In this document: positions 1-10,482 of the stretch, in pieces
Layout: every line of letters begins with the position of its first letter
Position numbering within the stretch: position 1 is the first letter of the stretch
From: Leptasterias polaris
Taxonomy: Eukaryota > Echinodermata > Asteroidea > Forcipulatida > Asteriidae
Reading direction: 5' to 3'
DNA: 64,000 bases
NCBI GenBank assembly: GCA_037783415.1
Contig: JAZGTN010000007.1
Span: forward strand, 5,849,501-5,913,500
Position numbers and translations under genes: made by a program
Notes under the pieces: generated by a model
What the model was told of the DNA's origin: nothing
What the model saw: only the letters and a program-made list of their open reading frames with translations
Databases searched by the model: none

Positions 1-450
1 ACTGAAACCAGTTGCATGCCTGTATTATTATAAATGAAATTTTTTAAATTCTTATATACTCAGGCATGCATTAAACCAACTCTTGCCCAAAAAGAGGAAA
101 GTACCAGGCACAGCAATATACTTTGTGCTAAGTTTTTAATTTTCAATGGCAGTACACCTGAAAAACCAAATATGCGGAAATCAGCCGATGACATAAAAAG
201 TAGCATGCTTGTATATTATTACATTGTAAATAAAATTCATGAAAGTGTAATGTATAAATGCACCAATGCAAGCATTTTAATTTATTTGCTTCTGATTTTT
301 GCCAATATCATCCTGGTAAGCTTAGTTTAAAGCAGGGCCACCACGTGCAGGTCCCAGGATACCAGCCCCAACATGCTTATCGAGGTCAGTCAGACCTTCA
401 TACTCCTTTCGGCCAGGAGTAGGATCTCACATGCCACGTGCATGTGTCCA
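1..450. other. AT-rich flank, no gene recognised
   Basis: No supportable coding frame is seen. The last 130 bases (about 320-450) loosely resemble the body of the SINE at 6357-6710, sharing a 'ccaggagtagga' phrase and a following 'cacgtg', so this may be an old SINE remnant. The rest is AT-rich DNA with nothing I recognise. Confidence 0.4.
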
Positions 451-730
451 GGGGGCGATTTCACCAAACTCTTCCTAACTTAGGACTATAGTCCTAGGCA
501 ATGCTAAGAGATAGGACTAGTCCTAAGTTAGGACCAGTAACTTAAGACTAAGCACACCTTACTCAAGCTGTGGTGTTTTTGATCAGCAGAGTATGGGTTC
601 AGAGTTCTGGTCTTGACACTTGTGTCCTTTACCGAGAGACAAGCTATTATTAATTCTTTCTTTGGATGGAACATGATAGCATTGCCTAGGACTAGTCCTA
701 AGTTAGGAAGAGTTTTGTGAAATCGACCCC
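451..730. mobile_element. MITE-like element with long terminal inverted repeats, containing a nested SINE remnant
   Basis: The left arm (451-515, GGGGGCGATTTCACCAAACT then a CCTAACTTAGGAC repeat) is matched in inverted orientation by the right arm (about 678-730, ending GTTTTGTGAAATCGACCCC). The arms also contain internal CCTAGGACTAGTCC palindromes. No transposase frame is present, so this is a non-autonomous inverted-repeat element. The material between the arms is a SINE remnant, so the SINE landed inside the older MITE. Seen directly: inverted arms. Inferred: transposon origin. Confidence 0.7.
536..665 (+). mobile_element. decayed tRNA-derived SINE remnant (nested in MITE)
   Basis: The segment matches 2820-2960 and 7195-7320 almost base for base: 'gcacaccttactcaagctgtggtg', 'tcagcagagta', 'gggttcagagttctggtcttgacactt'. 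It shares its layout with the better preserved SINE at 6357. The box B equivalent is degraded to GGTTCAGAGTTC. No coding potential. Confidence 0.6.
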
Positions 731-1687
731 AGGTCCCTTTTCGCAATTATGTTTGGAATTTCCCGTGATTTTACCACCATTCGATTCCAAACAATTCGAA
801 ACAACGTACCACCAAATGCTCAAACTTTTTTAGTCAAAGCATAATTGCCAAGATCTCCAGTTTCTCATTTCAAAATACGCATATATGCACTTGCTTGCAA
901 TGGTGCAGTTATTTACAATGTTACTGGTATAGACATACTGTTACTGGTTACTGCATAAACAGCCCACTGCAAGACGATAAGAAAAACATAGTGGCTTATT
1001 ACTTGATTACAAAAACTTACACCAGAATTTACATAATTGTATTATTTCTTAACTTAGACATTTAGGCCTAATTGCCAATTGGCTTGCATTACGATCAACA
1101 TTTTCAAATGAGCAACATTCGTTTTTTAAACATCTTTTGTGGTGTGTGATTCAAAAATACCTGGACAGTTTAATCATCTTGATTGGGTGAGAGGAGACCA
1201 TGTGAAAATGTTTAAATGTGCGATATGAACACAGGTAGGAATGATTAAACATGACCTAACTGAATTAAGCCAAGGGCACACTCAGATGATTGCGCACAGT
1301 GCCCAAATGTCACAGCCCAGTTTAAGTCTATATGTCACATATTTGGCTTACGCCGGTTGGAAATCATTTGCGCACAACAAGGTACTCATCGCTCAACACA
1401 TGCATAGAAACTTAGATAAACTAAGGACCGAGACTCCAACCTCCCAGACCAGACTAACAGCTACTGGCGATCATAGGCCGCACCCTGGCTTAAGTACTAC
1501 CCTTCCTTAATTTGTATTCATAATATTACTACGCCATCATACGAAAAGTAGTCTCATAACAGTACTCATCGCTCAACACATGCATAGAAATTCAACGCAG
1601 AGTCGAGGTGAGCTTATGCTAAACTGCCACTTTTGTTCTCAACTTCTACAGGGTTCTGAATGTTTTAAATTGAAGGGATTTTTAAAT
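731..1687. other. intergenic, no gene recognised; 29-bp direct repeat
   Basis: AT-rich DNA without a supportable gene. One exact repeat stands out: the phrase 'gtactcatcgctcaacac' continuing into 'atgcatagaaa' occurs at about 1382-1410 and again at about 1562-1590, roughly 180 bases apart. Confidence 0.4.
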
Positions 1688-1855
1688 GGGAATCAATGTG
1701 TTGAATTGGTTATAAAAAGAAGTGGTTTACACGTATGCTGAGGCATGGTTCTTGATATTTTTACCTCAACTTCGTCTTGGTAAAATTATCAAGAAATATA
1801 GCCCTTAGCGAGTTTAAACCACTGTCTTAAAACCTCTCAACACTCTTTGATTTCC
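1688..1855. mobile_element. hairpin MITE, decayed copy
   Basis: Ends are inverted: GGGAATCAATGTGTTGAAT at the left and a degraded AACACTCTTTGATTTCC at the right. Inner arms also pair ('agtggttta' against 'taaaccact', 'ggttcttgatatttttacc' against 'ggtaaaattatcaagaa'). The same element occurs as a near-perfect hairpin at 54482-54646, which makes the family assignment firm. No transposase. Confidence 0.75.
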
Positions 1856-1946
1856 TTACTGTTAAATCACACACATTTAATGCAAAGTGCTGCAAAAAGA
1901 GCCCACTTTACACTTTAGGAAAACAAGAAACCCAAGATTTACATAC

Positions 1947-2070
1947 CTTTGTCTCAGCCATGAACATCCATGCGCTACAAGAAGATGTTTGGCAGATACA
2001 CAGTGCGAAGAGACCTCACAACATTTGCTTTGTTGATGGGAGGTGCCATCAGGAAGCATGGCATGCCTTT
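1947..2070 (-). other. exon-like segment with splice-type borders, unknown product
   Basis: On the minus strand the segment is preceded by a polypyrimidine-poor acceptor (TTTGCATCTAG) and followed by ACAAAG/GTATGT, a good donor. One of the three frames is open throughout (about 41 codons, Cys- and His-rich: ..CCEVSSHCVSAKHLLVAHGC..). I recognise no domain. It does not join in frame to the exon-like segment at 2586-2675, so it may be chance or a decayed exon. Confidence 0.25.
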
Positions 2071-2585
2071 CTAGATGCAAACAATTAAACAAAAATTTAA
2101 GACTAGATATAAAACCAGTTTTTAACTGAAAATAACTGAATATAACACGTTAAAGTGTTTCCTTTAAAAGATGGTTGAGAAAGTACAAATTAGAACACAA
2201 ATTAACCTAAATGAGGTGTGCATTTTAGGTAAAATCCCTTAAAAATGATCAACTAATTTGTAACCTGAATCGGAAGTTTTGTTTAGCTTAAAACTACTTT
2301 AAACATGGGTTCTGAAGATTTGCTGTCAATTCCAACAGTCGTTTGTGAATTTAACAACAACCCATTGTTGAGATTCACAGTCTATATCTACTTGCTGTAA
2401 TATATTGGAAACAATTTTATTCACCAAAAACACCACAGTTGGACTTCAACCCTGGCTTTTCAATTAAAATTTTAGGGGCCCAAACTGTTGATTGTTTGAA
2501 TACTGATTAGACAATTTTAATTCAAAATGCTATGAACGAATTGCATAAATAAAATACATTATTTTACTCTTAATAAGGAATTTAC
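2071..2585. other. intergenic, nothing recognised
   Basis: AT-rich DNA with short scattered frames only and no motif, repeat or RNA gene that I can support. Confidence 0.35.
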
Positions 2586-2675
2586 CTGTTACTGGAGAGA
2601 GCAGCTCCTTTATTATGTAAGCCGATCTTGGACATCTTGTTGACGGTTATATCACTTTGAAGATGGTAAGCCCTT
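2586..2675 (-). other. exon-like segment 1 of a three-copy family, unknown product
   Basis: Minus strand, between an acceptor (TTTGTGTGCAG) and a donor (AACAG/GTAAAT). One frame is open for 30 codons (R-A-Y-H-L-Q-S-D-I..N-K-M-S-K..G-A-A-L-S-S-N). Two related segments, at 3478-3554 and 7548-7625, have the same borders and a partly similar frame (A-Y-Y-L-Q..N-K..M-S-K..A-L-S-S-Q), but the best frame differs among copies, which suggests decay after duplication. No known domain recognised. Confidence 0.3.
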
Positions 2676-2757
2676 CTGCACACAAACATAAAGCACAATT
2701 TGCAACAATTTATTTTAAAAACATTGTCCATAGTTAAAAAAGTTGATTCAGACAAAT

Positions 2758-3165
2758 TACCTCAGCAGTTTTGTGTACTCCCATCCCACAATTGAAAACT
2801 ATTAGTTTAAAAAACACGATGTGTCATGACTGAGCGATTCAGCGCACCTTACTCAAGCTGTGGTGTTTCTGATCAGCAGAGTAGGCCTATGGGTTCAGAG
2901 TTCTGGTCTTGACACTTGTGTCCTTGACCGAGAGACAAGTTATTATGAATTCTTTCTTTGGATGGAATGTAAAGCTGTAGGTCCCGTGTACACGAAAAAT
3001 GTTTGTTTTCGGGGGACCCAAAGATCAATCCGAACACAAAGTTTGGAGATAATATGCCAAGACGTCCTTCATGAGTTATAGGTGTAATGACCTCAACATT
3101 TTACCTAGAAGTCCAAAAACAAAGGCTTGCAGGGAATCTGAAGACCATTCCACACACTAAATTTG
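2758..3165. repeat. duplicated block, copy 1 (contains SINE remnant)
   Basis: This stretch is repeated at about 7139-7543 with scattered differences. It holds a decayed tRNA-derived SINE (2820-2960) and a shared 200-base tail ('gtttggagataatatgcca', 'tgtaatgacctcaacatttt', 'ggcttgcagggaatctgaag'). Immediately beyond each copy lies one of the exon-like segments (3478 and 7548), so SINE, tail and exon-like unit were duplicated together or nearly so. Confidence 0.7.
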
Positions 3166-3477
3166 GAGTTGATATTTTTGGTAGAGTATCTTTTGTTTTA
3201 GTCATAGTGACATTGACATTTGGCCTAAGGCATATTAGGCTTCTTGGGGAACCGAAGACCAGTCCACATACTGAGGATTATTTTGATTGTTACAATCAAA
3301 ATGAGAAACAGTGAATTGACAGGTACGTCAAGTGGCTGAGACAGTTCTCTTGAAGATTGGTGGTGGTATGAACTTCCTTATCAGTGGGTCCTCAGAATCA
3401 AACCAATCTAGCAAAGTGCATGCAACATTTAAATAACAAAAAGCTAACATTTGTTCTTTCATTATTGAGGAACTAAC

Positions 3478-3554
3478 CTTTGACTGGAGAGTGCATCACC
3501 TTTCTTGGACATCCTCTTGTTGATGGGTAGATGTCTTTGGAGATAGTAAGCCAA
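3478..3554 (-). other. exon-like segment 2 of a three-copy family
   Basis: Minus strand, bounded by TTTGTGTTGCAG and AAAG/GTTAGT. Two frames are open. One gives W-L-T-I-S-K-D-I-Y..M-H-S-P-V-K, the other L-A-Y-Y-L-Q-R-H..N-K-R-M-S-K-K..A-L-S-S-Q. The second frame resembles the unit at 2586-2675 and the first resembles that at 7548-7625. Function unknown. Confidence 0.3.
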
Positions 3555-4918
3555 CTGCAACACAAACAAAAGGAATATTTTGCAACATTAGTGATTAATT
3601 TAATACAATATCCATGATAAACAGACACACGGACCTGCCAACCTTGTAATTTTTGTTTGAGTACCACACTAGCGCAGCGGCATTAAAACCAGAAGCCTGT
3701 GCACGGCGGCATAACCAACTACACTGTTATTGGCACAACAGTCAGTCCAAAAAAATAACTAACCAGTTCGACTGTTGGCACTGTATGTTCTAATTGCCTA
3801 GATCATTGATGCCACTCATGGGGAAAAAAATTCTATTTAAAAAAATAAAAAATAATAAAATAAAAAATCTAATAAAAATCTATTTAAAAAGTTACCAAAA
3901 TTTGCACTTGGGGTTTCCCTACGGGCGGTGAGCCCATTTTAACTGATTTCTATTCCAATAAAATATATTAATTTTTATGAAAAGCACTGTTGAACAATGT
4001 TCCTAAACTATTAGTAACTTACTCGGCATGCAAATAACTTGACAATAACAAATTATAATGCGAAAGGTTCCATCTTTGGTTGCCCAGTAAACAGACAAAC
4101 GAAAGCCTATCGTAGAATTTTACAGTTCCACTTCAATTCATCATTTGTTTCCCTTATACAAAGATCACAGGCCATTAAATTCCCATTATTCTCCCCTAAT
4201 AAAAGTAAAACTAACAGAAACGATGTATTAATCTGACACTTCGATCGGCGTCCATGTTGTATTTGTACACTCGAGTATTAATCACACAGCGATGCCAAAT
4301 ACGTGCGTTGTGAGCACGTACATCCATGCATACAGCTATACATTGTACTGTACCAGATTGACCGAAACTGGATTGCGCCATTCCCACCCCCTTTGTTACG
4401 CATTGGTTTACTAGTTTTCCAGCGGGAGTAAGAATTTAAAATTTAGTTCCAGGCACAACCTCTTTTTTATCGAAGTGCATAGTAATCACTCAGATGCAGG
4501 GTGTCTTTGTTCGGTTGTTTTTGCACTTGGGGTCGAACGAATGACAGTTGAGAACAAAATTGAGAACAAAATTGTCCGTTCGTGCTGCAGTTTTTAACAT
4601 CGCGATTGAGATTTTGCGTCTTTTCTGAATATAATTCGTACCACCGTACTCAGATGTGAAAATGCGTGCATGGTAGGCAAAATGCGTACAGCTGGTTGGC
4701 AGGTCTGGACATACAATCAGGATTATTTTGATTGTTGCAATGTATGGCTGTGACAAGGAGGCTGGTCCTCTACTGAAAGGGGAAACGGCACTTGGAGACC
4801 TTAACAAATAATAATTCACAGTATGACGACATTATCTCAGAAGAACTTAATTTAGTCCTCAGCTCAAAGAAACAGTGGGTGGTTTACTTTGTTGAAGAGA
4901 TATGTAATTGTCACGGAC
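3555..4918. other. intergenic, no gene recognised
   Basis: Mostly AT-rich; 3828-3895 is an A-rich low-complexity tract. A minus-strand open stretch at about 4490-4819 has no recognisable domain and no supporting splice or start context. Nothing else supportable. Confidence 0.35.
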
Positions 4919-6356
4919 AGGGGTAGGGTGGTGCAACCCTGCTGTGTGGTTGTCCGTTAACTTTTGAGAAGTTGGATGCCCACTTACAGATATTAATCAA
5001 ATTCAAACAAAGAAAGTCAAAACAAAATAATTTTGGACCATAAAATGACGATTTGGATTTATTTCCAAGCAAGTTCACAACAATGGCTGAACAGAAGTAA
5101 TATGTATAAGTACAATGAGGTTCCGAAAATAGTTCGACCTCGACTCCCTCGAGTTACATAACAAAAGTCAATATCCACAATCCAGTCACATTAAATTCTA
5201 CTAAAATGATCACAAAAATCCCATCAATCTAGTTAAGGGAAGTTAAATTGACCAAGTCTAATACTGGTTTAATCGAACTTAGTCCAATTAAATATCTCTG
5301 CAAATATCCTTATCGATCGGTAATAATCCCTATCGGTAATAATCCCCGTATTTAATCCCTGTATTTAATCCACGTATTTAATCCACGTAGGCCTATTTAA
5401 TCCCTGAGCACCACCATCACCAAACAGCCAACCACTCACGAACTGGTAATAAAACAGAGCATCACTATAAAATAAATAGGACAGCAAACAGTCGCCGGGT
5501 GTCATACCCTCGTGTAAAAGTTTGACACACACAAGTTTCGGACAATGGAGTCAAAACTACTCAAAAATAACTCTTTCCATTCCGCCCACTGCAAGGAATC
5601 ATCACTACAGGGGATCTATAACCCGCAATGAAAGGACGTAGTAACATTTTAGAAACCAACAATGAATAAAAGCGGAGAAAAAGGAGAATTTTACTCACAC
5701 AAAAATCAGCGACTTGACGCTCTTCAACCCAGAGAAAGAATTGAGCGGGAATGGTGTTGATTCCGGCCAGCTCACACACCACAAATTACTACACGATTTA
5801 TTTAATATTTAAAGAATTGGTTTGTTTACCATGACAGCAGAGTAATACAATAACCAAACACGTTAGAAAAATACCCAAGACAATTACTTCAATTTTAAAG
5901 TAATAAAAATGTTAAAAACTAATCTATTGGCGAACTTAGTTCCCTAGAGTGGATGTGGACGACCTGTGACCTAAGATAGTGCTACGGCCCATCAACAGGG
6001 AAACGAGCTAAATATAGCCTACTATGCTAATGATGTAGCGGCCAGGTCATGACACAGGTTTTTCCCCTGTTGGCCCATACTCACGCAGTACGTACAAATG
6101 TAATAAGGTTACGCACGGGCTAAACATTAAACGACCATACAATAAATTATACACACGGGGCTACACAGGAAACGGCCATACCGTCACATAATAATAGGTC
6201 AAAATTTTAAAAAGTTAGTAAAAAATAATGTGATGACCTCATCAGGATGTCACTTTTGCTTTAGGCAGTGAATGTCATTGTCTAACAATCGACTAAGTTG
6301 AAAAGCATATGGTTCGAATGATGTTTTAAAAGTGGCGTGTCGTGTTTTAAAAGTGA
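4919..6356. other. unresolved region, possibly old transposon sequence
   Basis: The interval 4919-6054 begins TGTCACGGACAGG and ends GGTCATGACA, short imperfect inverted termini of the TG..CA kind seen in LTRs. No target-site duplication, primer-binding site or second LTR is visible, so I do not call a solo LTR. A minus-strand frame near 5690-5782 (..ELAGINTIPAQFFLWVEE..) runs into a donor-like TGT/GTGAGT and looks protein-like, but I cannot assign it. Local short tandem phrases occur at about 5340-5400 ('gtatttaatcc' repeated). Confidence 0.25.
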
Positions 6357-6710
6357 TGTGTCATGGCCGAGCGGTCTAGGTCACCGGACCCAAGCTCTGG
6401 TGTAGTCAGCAGCAGAGTGTGGGTTCGATACCCGGTCATGACACTTGTGCCCCTGAGCAAGGCACTTAACCATAATTGCTTCGAAAAAAGTTGGGAAGGT
6501 AGTGCATTCTGCTCTACCAGACAGGCTCCTAGTGGATGATACCCATGCCTACATCCTTAAGGACTGTAAAGGGGGTAACCCTGTTTCAGCCCCAGGAGTA
6601 GGAGGCAACGTGCCCCTGGTGTCAATTGATTTAGGTCGATAGCCCAAATCAGGTATGTGTGGCCTTGTGAGTTAGGCGATATCTCATTAAAATATATATA
6701 TATATATATA
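6357..6710 (+). mobile_element. tRNA-derived SINE
   Basis: A tRNA-like head carries a good pol III box A (TGGCCGAGCGG, 6364-6374) and box B (GGTTCGATACC, 6422-6432), about 48 bases apart. After the head comes 'acttgtgcccctgagcaagg' continuing into 'cacttaacc', a phrase common to many marine-animal tRNA SINEs, then a 200-base body and a (TA)n tail at 6690-6712. It is not a functional tRNA because the cloverleaf does not close properly. This is the best preserved member; decayed relatives lie at about 536, 2820 and 7195. Confidence 0.8.
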
Positions 6711-6712
6711 TA

Positions 6713-6890
6713 CAATGATCCACACAAATATGCCTTGAAATTGCGTGGTTTTACTTTTACATCGTGAACTACCACGGCCCGAAATTTTTTTTTGAGTCAA
6801 GTTTTTGACTCCACAAAATGGCGGACCGTGTTAGTTCGCAAAGTAAAAGGAAAACCATGCAATTTCGAGGCATATTTGTGTGGATCATTG
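6713..6890. mobile_element. hairpin MITE, TA target site
   Basis: The left end CAATGATCCACACAAATATG and the right end CATATTTGTGTGGATCATTG are perfect inverted repeats. The pairing continues inward with few mismatches (TTGAAATTGCGTGGTTTTAC against AACCATGCAATTTCGAGG). TA flanks both ends, as for Tc1/mariner-type MITEs. No coding capacity. Confidence 0.85.
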
Positions 6891-7138
6891 TATTCTACTT
6901 TTAAAACATCTTTCTAACTTTATGCATTTTATAACAAACGGTTACAAACGCTTTTCATAGACCAACTCGCCCGATCCTTGGCAACGTGTCCCTTTAATAA
7001 TTTGTTTTTTTATTCATTTAAAATAGTGAAGTGTTCACAAGTAAAGTAAAGTATGTTCTGAGTCAATATATGGTTCATGAGGCCGGTGTCTATACCCAGT
7101 TTCATTGGCATTAAATGACTGAGAATATTTCTGTTTCT
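6891..7138. other. intergenic, nothing recognised
   Basis: No gene. The phrase 'ggttcatgaggccggtgtct' here (about 7073-7092) recurs at about 8188-8207 with its surroundings ('tttcattggcattaaatgac'), marking another small duplicated stretch. Confidence 0.4.
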
Positions 7139-7543
7139 ACCTAAGCAGTTTTGTATAGTTTCATCCCAAAATTGAAAACTGTTAAAACACGATGTGTCAT
7201 GACTGAGCGATTAAGCGCACCGTACTCAAGCTGTGGTGTTTCTGGTCAGCAGAGTATGGGTTCAGAGTTCTGGTCTTGACACTTTTGTCCTTGAGTGAGA
7301 GTCAAGCTATTATTGTTTCTTTCTTCGGATGGGATGTAAAGCTGTAGGTCCCGTGTGTTTTGCAATAAGCGTCTAACTACACGGAAAAAAATTGTTTTCG
7401 GGGGACCCCAAGACCAATCCACACACAAAGTTTGGAGATAATATGCCAAGTCCTTCATGAGTTATAGTTGTAATGACCTCAACATTTTACCTAGAAGTCC
7501 AAAAACAAAGGCTTGCAGGGAATCTGAAGACCATTCCACACAC
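7139..7543. repeat. duplicated block, copy 2 (contains SINE remnant)
   Basis: Second copy of the 2758-3165 block, with the decayed SINE at 7195-7320 and the same downstream tail. It is interrupted by a short extra phrase near 7358-7385 that is absent from copy 1. Confidence 0.7.
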
Positions 7544-7547
7544 TTAC

Positions 7548-7625
7548 CTTTTTACTGGAGAGTGCATCTCCTCTTTTGGACTTCTACTTGTTGACAGGTA
7601 GATGTCTTTGGAGAGAGTAAGCCTA
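7548..7625 (-). other. exon-like segment 3 of a three-copy family
   Basis: Minus strand, acceptor TTTGTGTTGCAG and consensus donor AAAAAG/GTAAGT, the best splice pair of the three. One frame is open (R-L-T-L-S-K-D-I-Y-L-S-T..K-E-E-M-H-S-P-V-K), and it agrees with the first frame of 3478-3554. No domain recognised; too short to assign. Confidence 0.35.
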
Positions 7626-8257
7626 CTGCAACACAAACAAAAGGAATATTTTGCAACATTAGTAATTAATTAAATACAATATCCATGATAACCAGACATA
7701 GAATCAGGATAGGATACACGGCTTCAAAAAGTGCACCTTTAAGGCAATTGGGCAATACCACGTGACAATCTTTGACAATCTACATATTATATCTTGTCTG
7801 CATGAATGTATTCCAATTTTAAAAGGAATATCATAAACCTTGGCACAGACATCTAGTAAAAGTGTATTTTTAACTGTTTTAAACCTTAACATCTCAAACA
7901 TATCAAATATCATAAATTTTTCCCCAACTTTGTCAAAAAGATAGTGTTTCAAGTTCATGAAGGTAGGCGAACAATCATACACTGAAAGCTAAGTTTAAAA
8001 CCTGATTTAACTTCCTGATATTAAGTCAACTCAAGTTCTTCAGACACTTTTAATTTCAAAAGCATTCATTAAAAATGTTTAGGTTTTTGGATTTTGTTTC
8101 CCAAGAATGAATCACCCATTACAATTTTGTTTGTTTAATCATTTAAAATATTGAAGTATTTACATGTAAAGTAAAGTCTGTCCCGAGTCAATATGGTTCA
8201 TGAGGCCGGTGTCTATATACACAGTTTCATTGGCATTAAATGACTGAGAATACTTCT
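7626..8257. other. intergenic, nothing recognised
   Basis: AT-rich. The first 70 bases repeat the flank of 3478-3554 ('cacaaacaaaaggaatattt' onward). The minus-strand open stretch at about 7704-7982 has no recognisable domain. Confidence 0.35.
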
Positions 8258-8415
8258 ATTCACCTGGCCGGCATGCCACTCCATCGAAGGTACCCAAATG
8301 TACCCCTGGGTGGTGAGATCAGTTATGGACACAAGTGTTGGACCAGGATTCGAACCCACATTCTGTAAATTACAAAACTTGAGTCCACCACCCTAGACCC
8401 CTTTGCCAAGACACC
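8258..8415 (-). mobile_element. tRNA-derived SINE, minus strand
   Basis: Read on the minus strand, a box B (GGTTCGAATCC, plus-strand 8346-8356) sits inside a tRNA-like head. It is followed by 'aacacttgtgtccataactg' and 'acccaggggtacatttgggt', phrases typical of a widespread SINE family. The box A region is degraded. It belongs to a different SINE family from 6357-6710. Confidence 0.65.
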
Positions 8416-9145
8416 CCACATTTATATGTACCGTAATTTCCTGCGGATAAAAACGTGTCTTATCTGACTTTCAATGGTAAAAAAAGTCACTGCGTCTTAT
8501 CTGATTTTGATTGAGTTCATTGTGATGAATACAATGTGAAATCTTACATTTATACTGCAAAATAGTTCCTTTATTTCGTCCAGGGTAATTCTACATGTCA
8601 CATTTTTCTTAAAATTGACCTACACTGTTAAAATTTTTGACGAAACTTACCAAAGAACAAAGTCACTGGTTATGCTGCTGCCCACAATATGTAACAATAT
8701 CGTCGCGAATGAGCGACGATCAATGCTGCAAACACAGTACACTGGTATATCACATGACTGGTGCCATTTGATTTGAACAAACCTAATAGTGAGGAATCGG
8801 CGTGCCGAAGCCTGTATATCAGAGATTAAGTCCTAGATGACCATAAACAAGCTAAAACTAAAATTGTTTTTATTTAATCCCTCCGGTTTGACCCGGGAGC
8901 ATGCGTGTGTGGGAACTTGATCTTCTCCCCTTCCCTCTTATTGTCAAGTTTATTGGGACAACATGCTTCCGAGCATCAGTAATTTAGTTTACTTTTGTTG
9001 TCCCTGACCCACATAGTATTGTTTGGTCCTTTTATTTGTCGAGTAGTTTTCTTGTGTCCTTCCTCAGATTAACTTCTTATACGTGCATGCTCCCCTCATA
9101 GGCTCATTTTCATTGTTCTCTCTATTTGCCCTCACGTCATCAGAA
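8416..9145. other. intergenic, nothing recognised
   Basis: No gene. An inner repeat 'cgtgtcttatctgacttt' / 'gcgtcttatctgatttt' at about 8452 and 8494 suggests an old MITE arm, but its partner is not clear. Confidence 0.35.
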
Positions 9146-9372
9146 TTTTTTATATATTTGTTTTACTTATTTATTTACTTATTTGTTTATTTGTTCAGTT
9201 ATTTATTTATTTTATTTTATTTTATTTTATTTTATTTTATTTTATTTTATTTTATATTATTTTGTTTGTTTGTTTATTTATTTATTTATTTATTTATTGG
9301 TTTAATTCCTTTTTAATTTATTGACTGATTGATTGATTGATTGATTTATTTATTTATTTGTTTGTCATTAAT
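9146..9372. repeat. low-complexity TTTA/TTATT/TTTG tract
   Basis: Runs of ATTT and TTTTA units with TGAT repeats near 9320-9345. The frame through it (Phe, Leu, Tyr, Ile only) is an artefact of the simple sequence. Confidence 0.9.
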
Positions 9373-9512
9373 TTATTGATGTTGTTTTTCATTTTGTTTT
9401 GTTGCTTTGTCGTTTCTGTTTTGGGTTTTTTTCCCCTCCGTTATTGCATTGTACTGTATTTTCTGTACTTGTACTGTTGAGGTCGAATAAATAATAATAA
9501 TAATAATAATGA
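9373..9512 (+). mobile_element. LINE 3' tail with (ATA)n
   Basis: The 'gtactgttgaggtcgaataa' segment followed by (ATA)n at 9486-9511 has the form of a CR1/L2-type LINE 3' end. No coding part is attached. Confidence 0.5.
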
Positions 9513-9539
9513 CAAAACAGAATTTCTCATTATAACTTC

Positions 9540-10373
9540 CAAACATCTGCGACATAAAATCATTGATCATACATCCACGTTGACAGTGCCTCTATTCTTG
9601 CCTCACCTTGTGCGCATAATTTGGGAATTATTTTTGATAACACACTATCCATGGATAAACATGTCAGCAGGATTTGTCAGATCAACATATTATTACTTAA
9701 GAACTGTAACCATTCGAAAAACCTTATCACATAAAACTGCTGCTACCATCATCCATTCTTTGGTCACTTCTCGCCTTGACAATGGTAATTCATTATTATA
9801 CGGAGTTACTGAACACCAGCTCCACAAACTACAACTTGTACAAAATGCTGCCGCTCGTTTTTAACAAAATCTAAAAAACATGATCATATTACACTTTTAT
9901 TGCAGGAACTTCACTGGCTTCCCATTTGACAACGAATTCAATTCAAAATTTTACTAATTACATTTAAATCTCAGATTGGCTTAACTCCATCTTACATTGC
10001 AAATCTTCTTGTACATTACGCCCCTTCTCGCACTCTTCGTTCTTCTGCTAAGACCCTTTTAACTATTCCTGGAACTTCCTCATCATATCGCGATCATGCC
10101 TTTTCTGCTTGTGCTCCTAAACTTTGGAACACTTTACCTAATAACATTAGATGCTGTAGTTCTCTTCCATTGTTTAAAAACTTGCTGAAAACTCATTTAT
10201 TTATCTCCACATACACTTAGCTTGTAACATGTCTTGGATTATTCATTGTATAATTGTCTTTGTATTCTATATTTCTTTTTTGCTGCTTATATGTTTTGTC
10301 TTTTTGTTCTGCGCCTCGGAATAGGGTCTTGTACACTAGATAGATGGCGCATTATAAATGCATTATTATTATG
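9540..10373 (+). mobile_element. LINE (CR1/L2-like) ORF2 3' fragment, broken
   Basis: The translation shows the conserved C-terminal part of a non-LTR reverse transcriptase: ..LDNGNSLLYG..LHKLQLVQNAAARF.., then in another frame LQELHWLPI..RIQFKILL.., ..YRDHAFSACAPKLWNTLP.. and FKNLLKTHLF. The frame is broken after the AAARF motif (about 9862) by an extra T and again by TGA in the HWLPI*QRI motif (about 9929). The 3' end reads 'gatggcgcattataaatgca' then ATTATTATTATG, the usual tail. Catalytic YxDD motifs lie upstream of the fragment and are missing. Confidence 0.85.
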
Positions 10374-10482
10374 ATGTCCAGTATGTTTATGGACTTTCAC
10401 AGCTAACAATTGTCAGACCAGGTGAAGTTTGTTTACTGTATACATCTAATATATACATCATATCTACAAACATTTTAGGCCA
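10374..10482. other. intergenic
   Basis: Short link between the LINE fragment and the duplicated upstream region of gene A; nothing recognised. Confidence 0.4.

Noticed and set aside
4490..4819. Minus-strand open stretch of 109 codons.
   Set aside because: No recognisable domain, no splice or start context, no duplicate with conserved reading.
4919..6054. Solo LTR with TG..CA ends.
   Set aside because: No target-site duplication, no primer-binding site and no second copy in the window; termini only loosely inverted.
6357..6440. Possible functional tRNA gene.
   Set aside because: Boxes A and B are good, but acceptor and anticodon stems do not close, and the downstream body and tail identify it as a SINE.
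9083..9316. Hydrophobic, membrane-protein-like frame.
   Set aside because: It is generated by TTTA/TTATT simple repeats.
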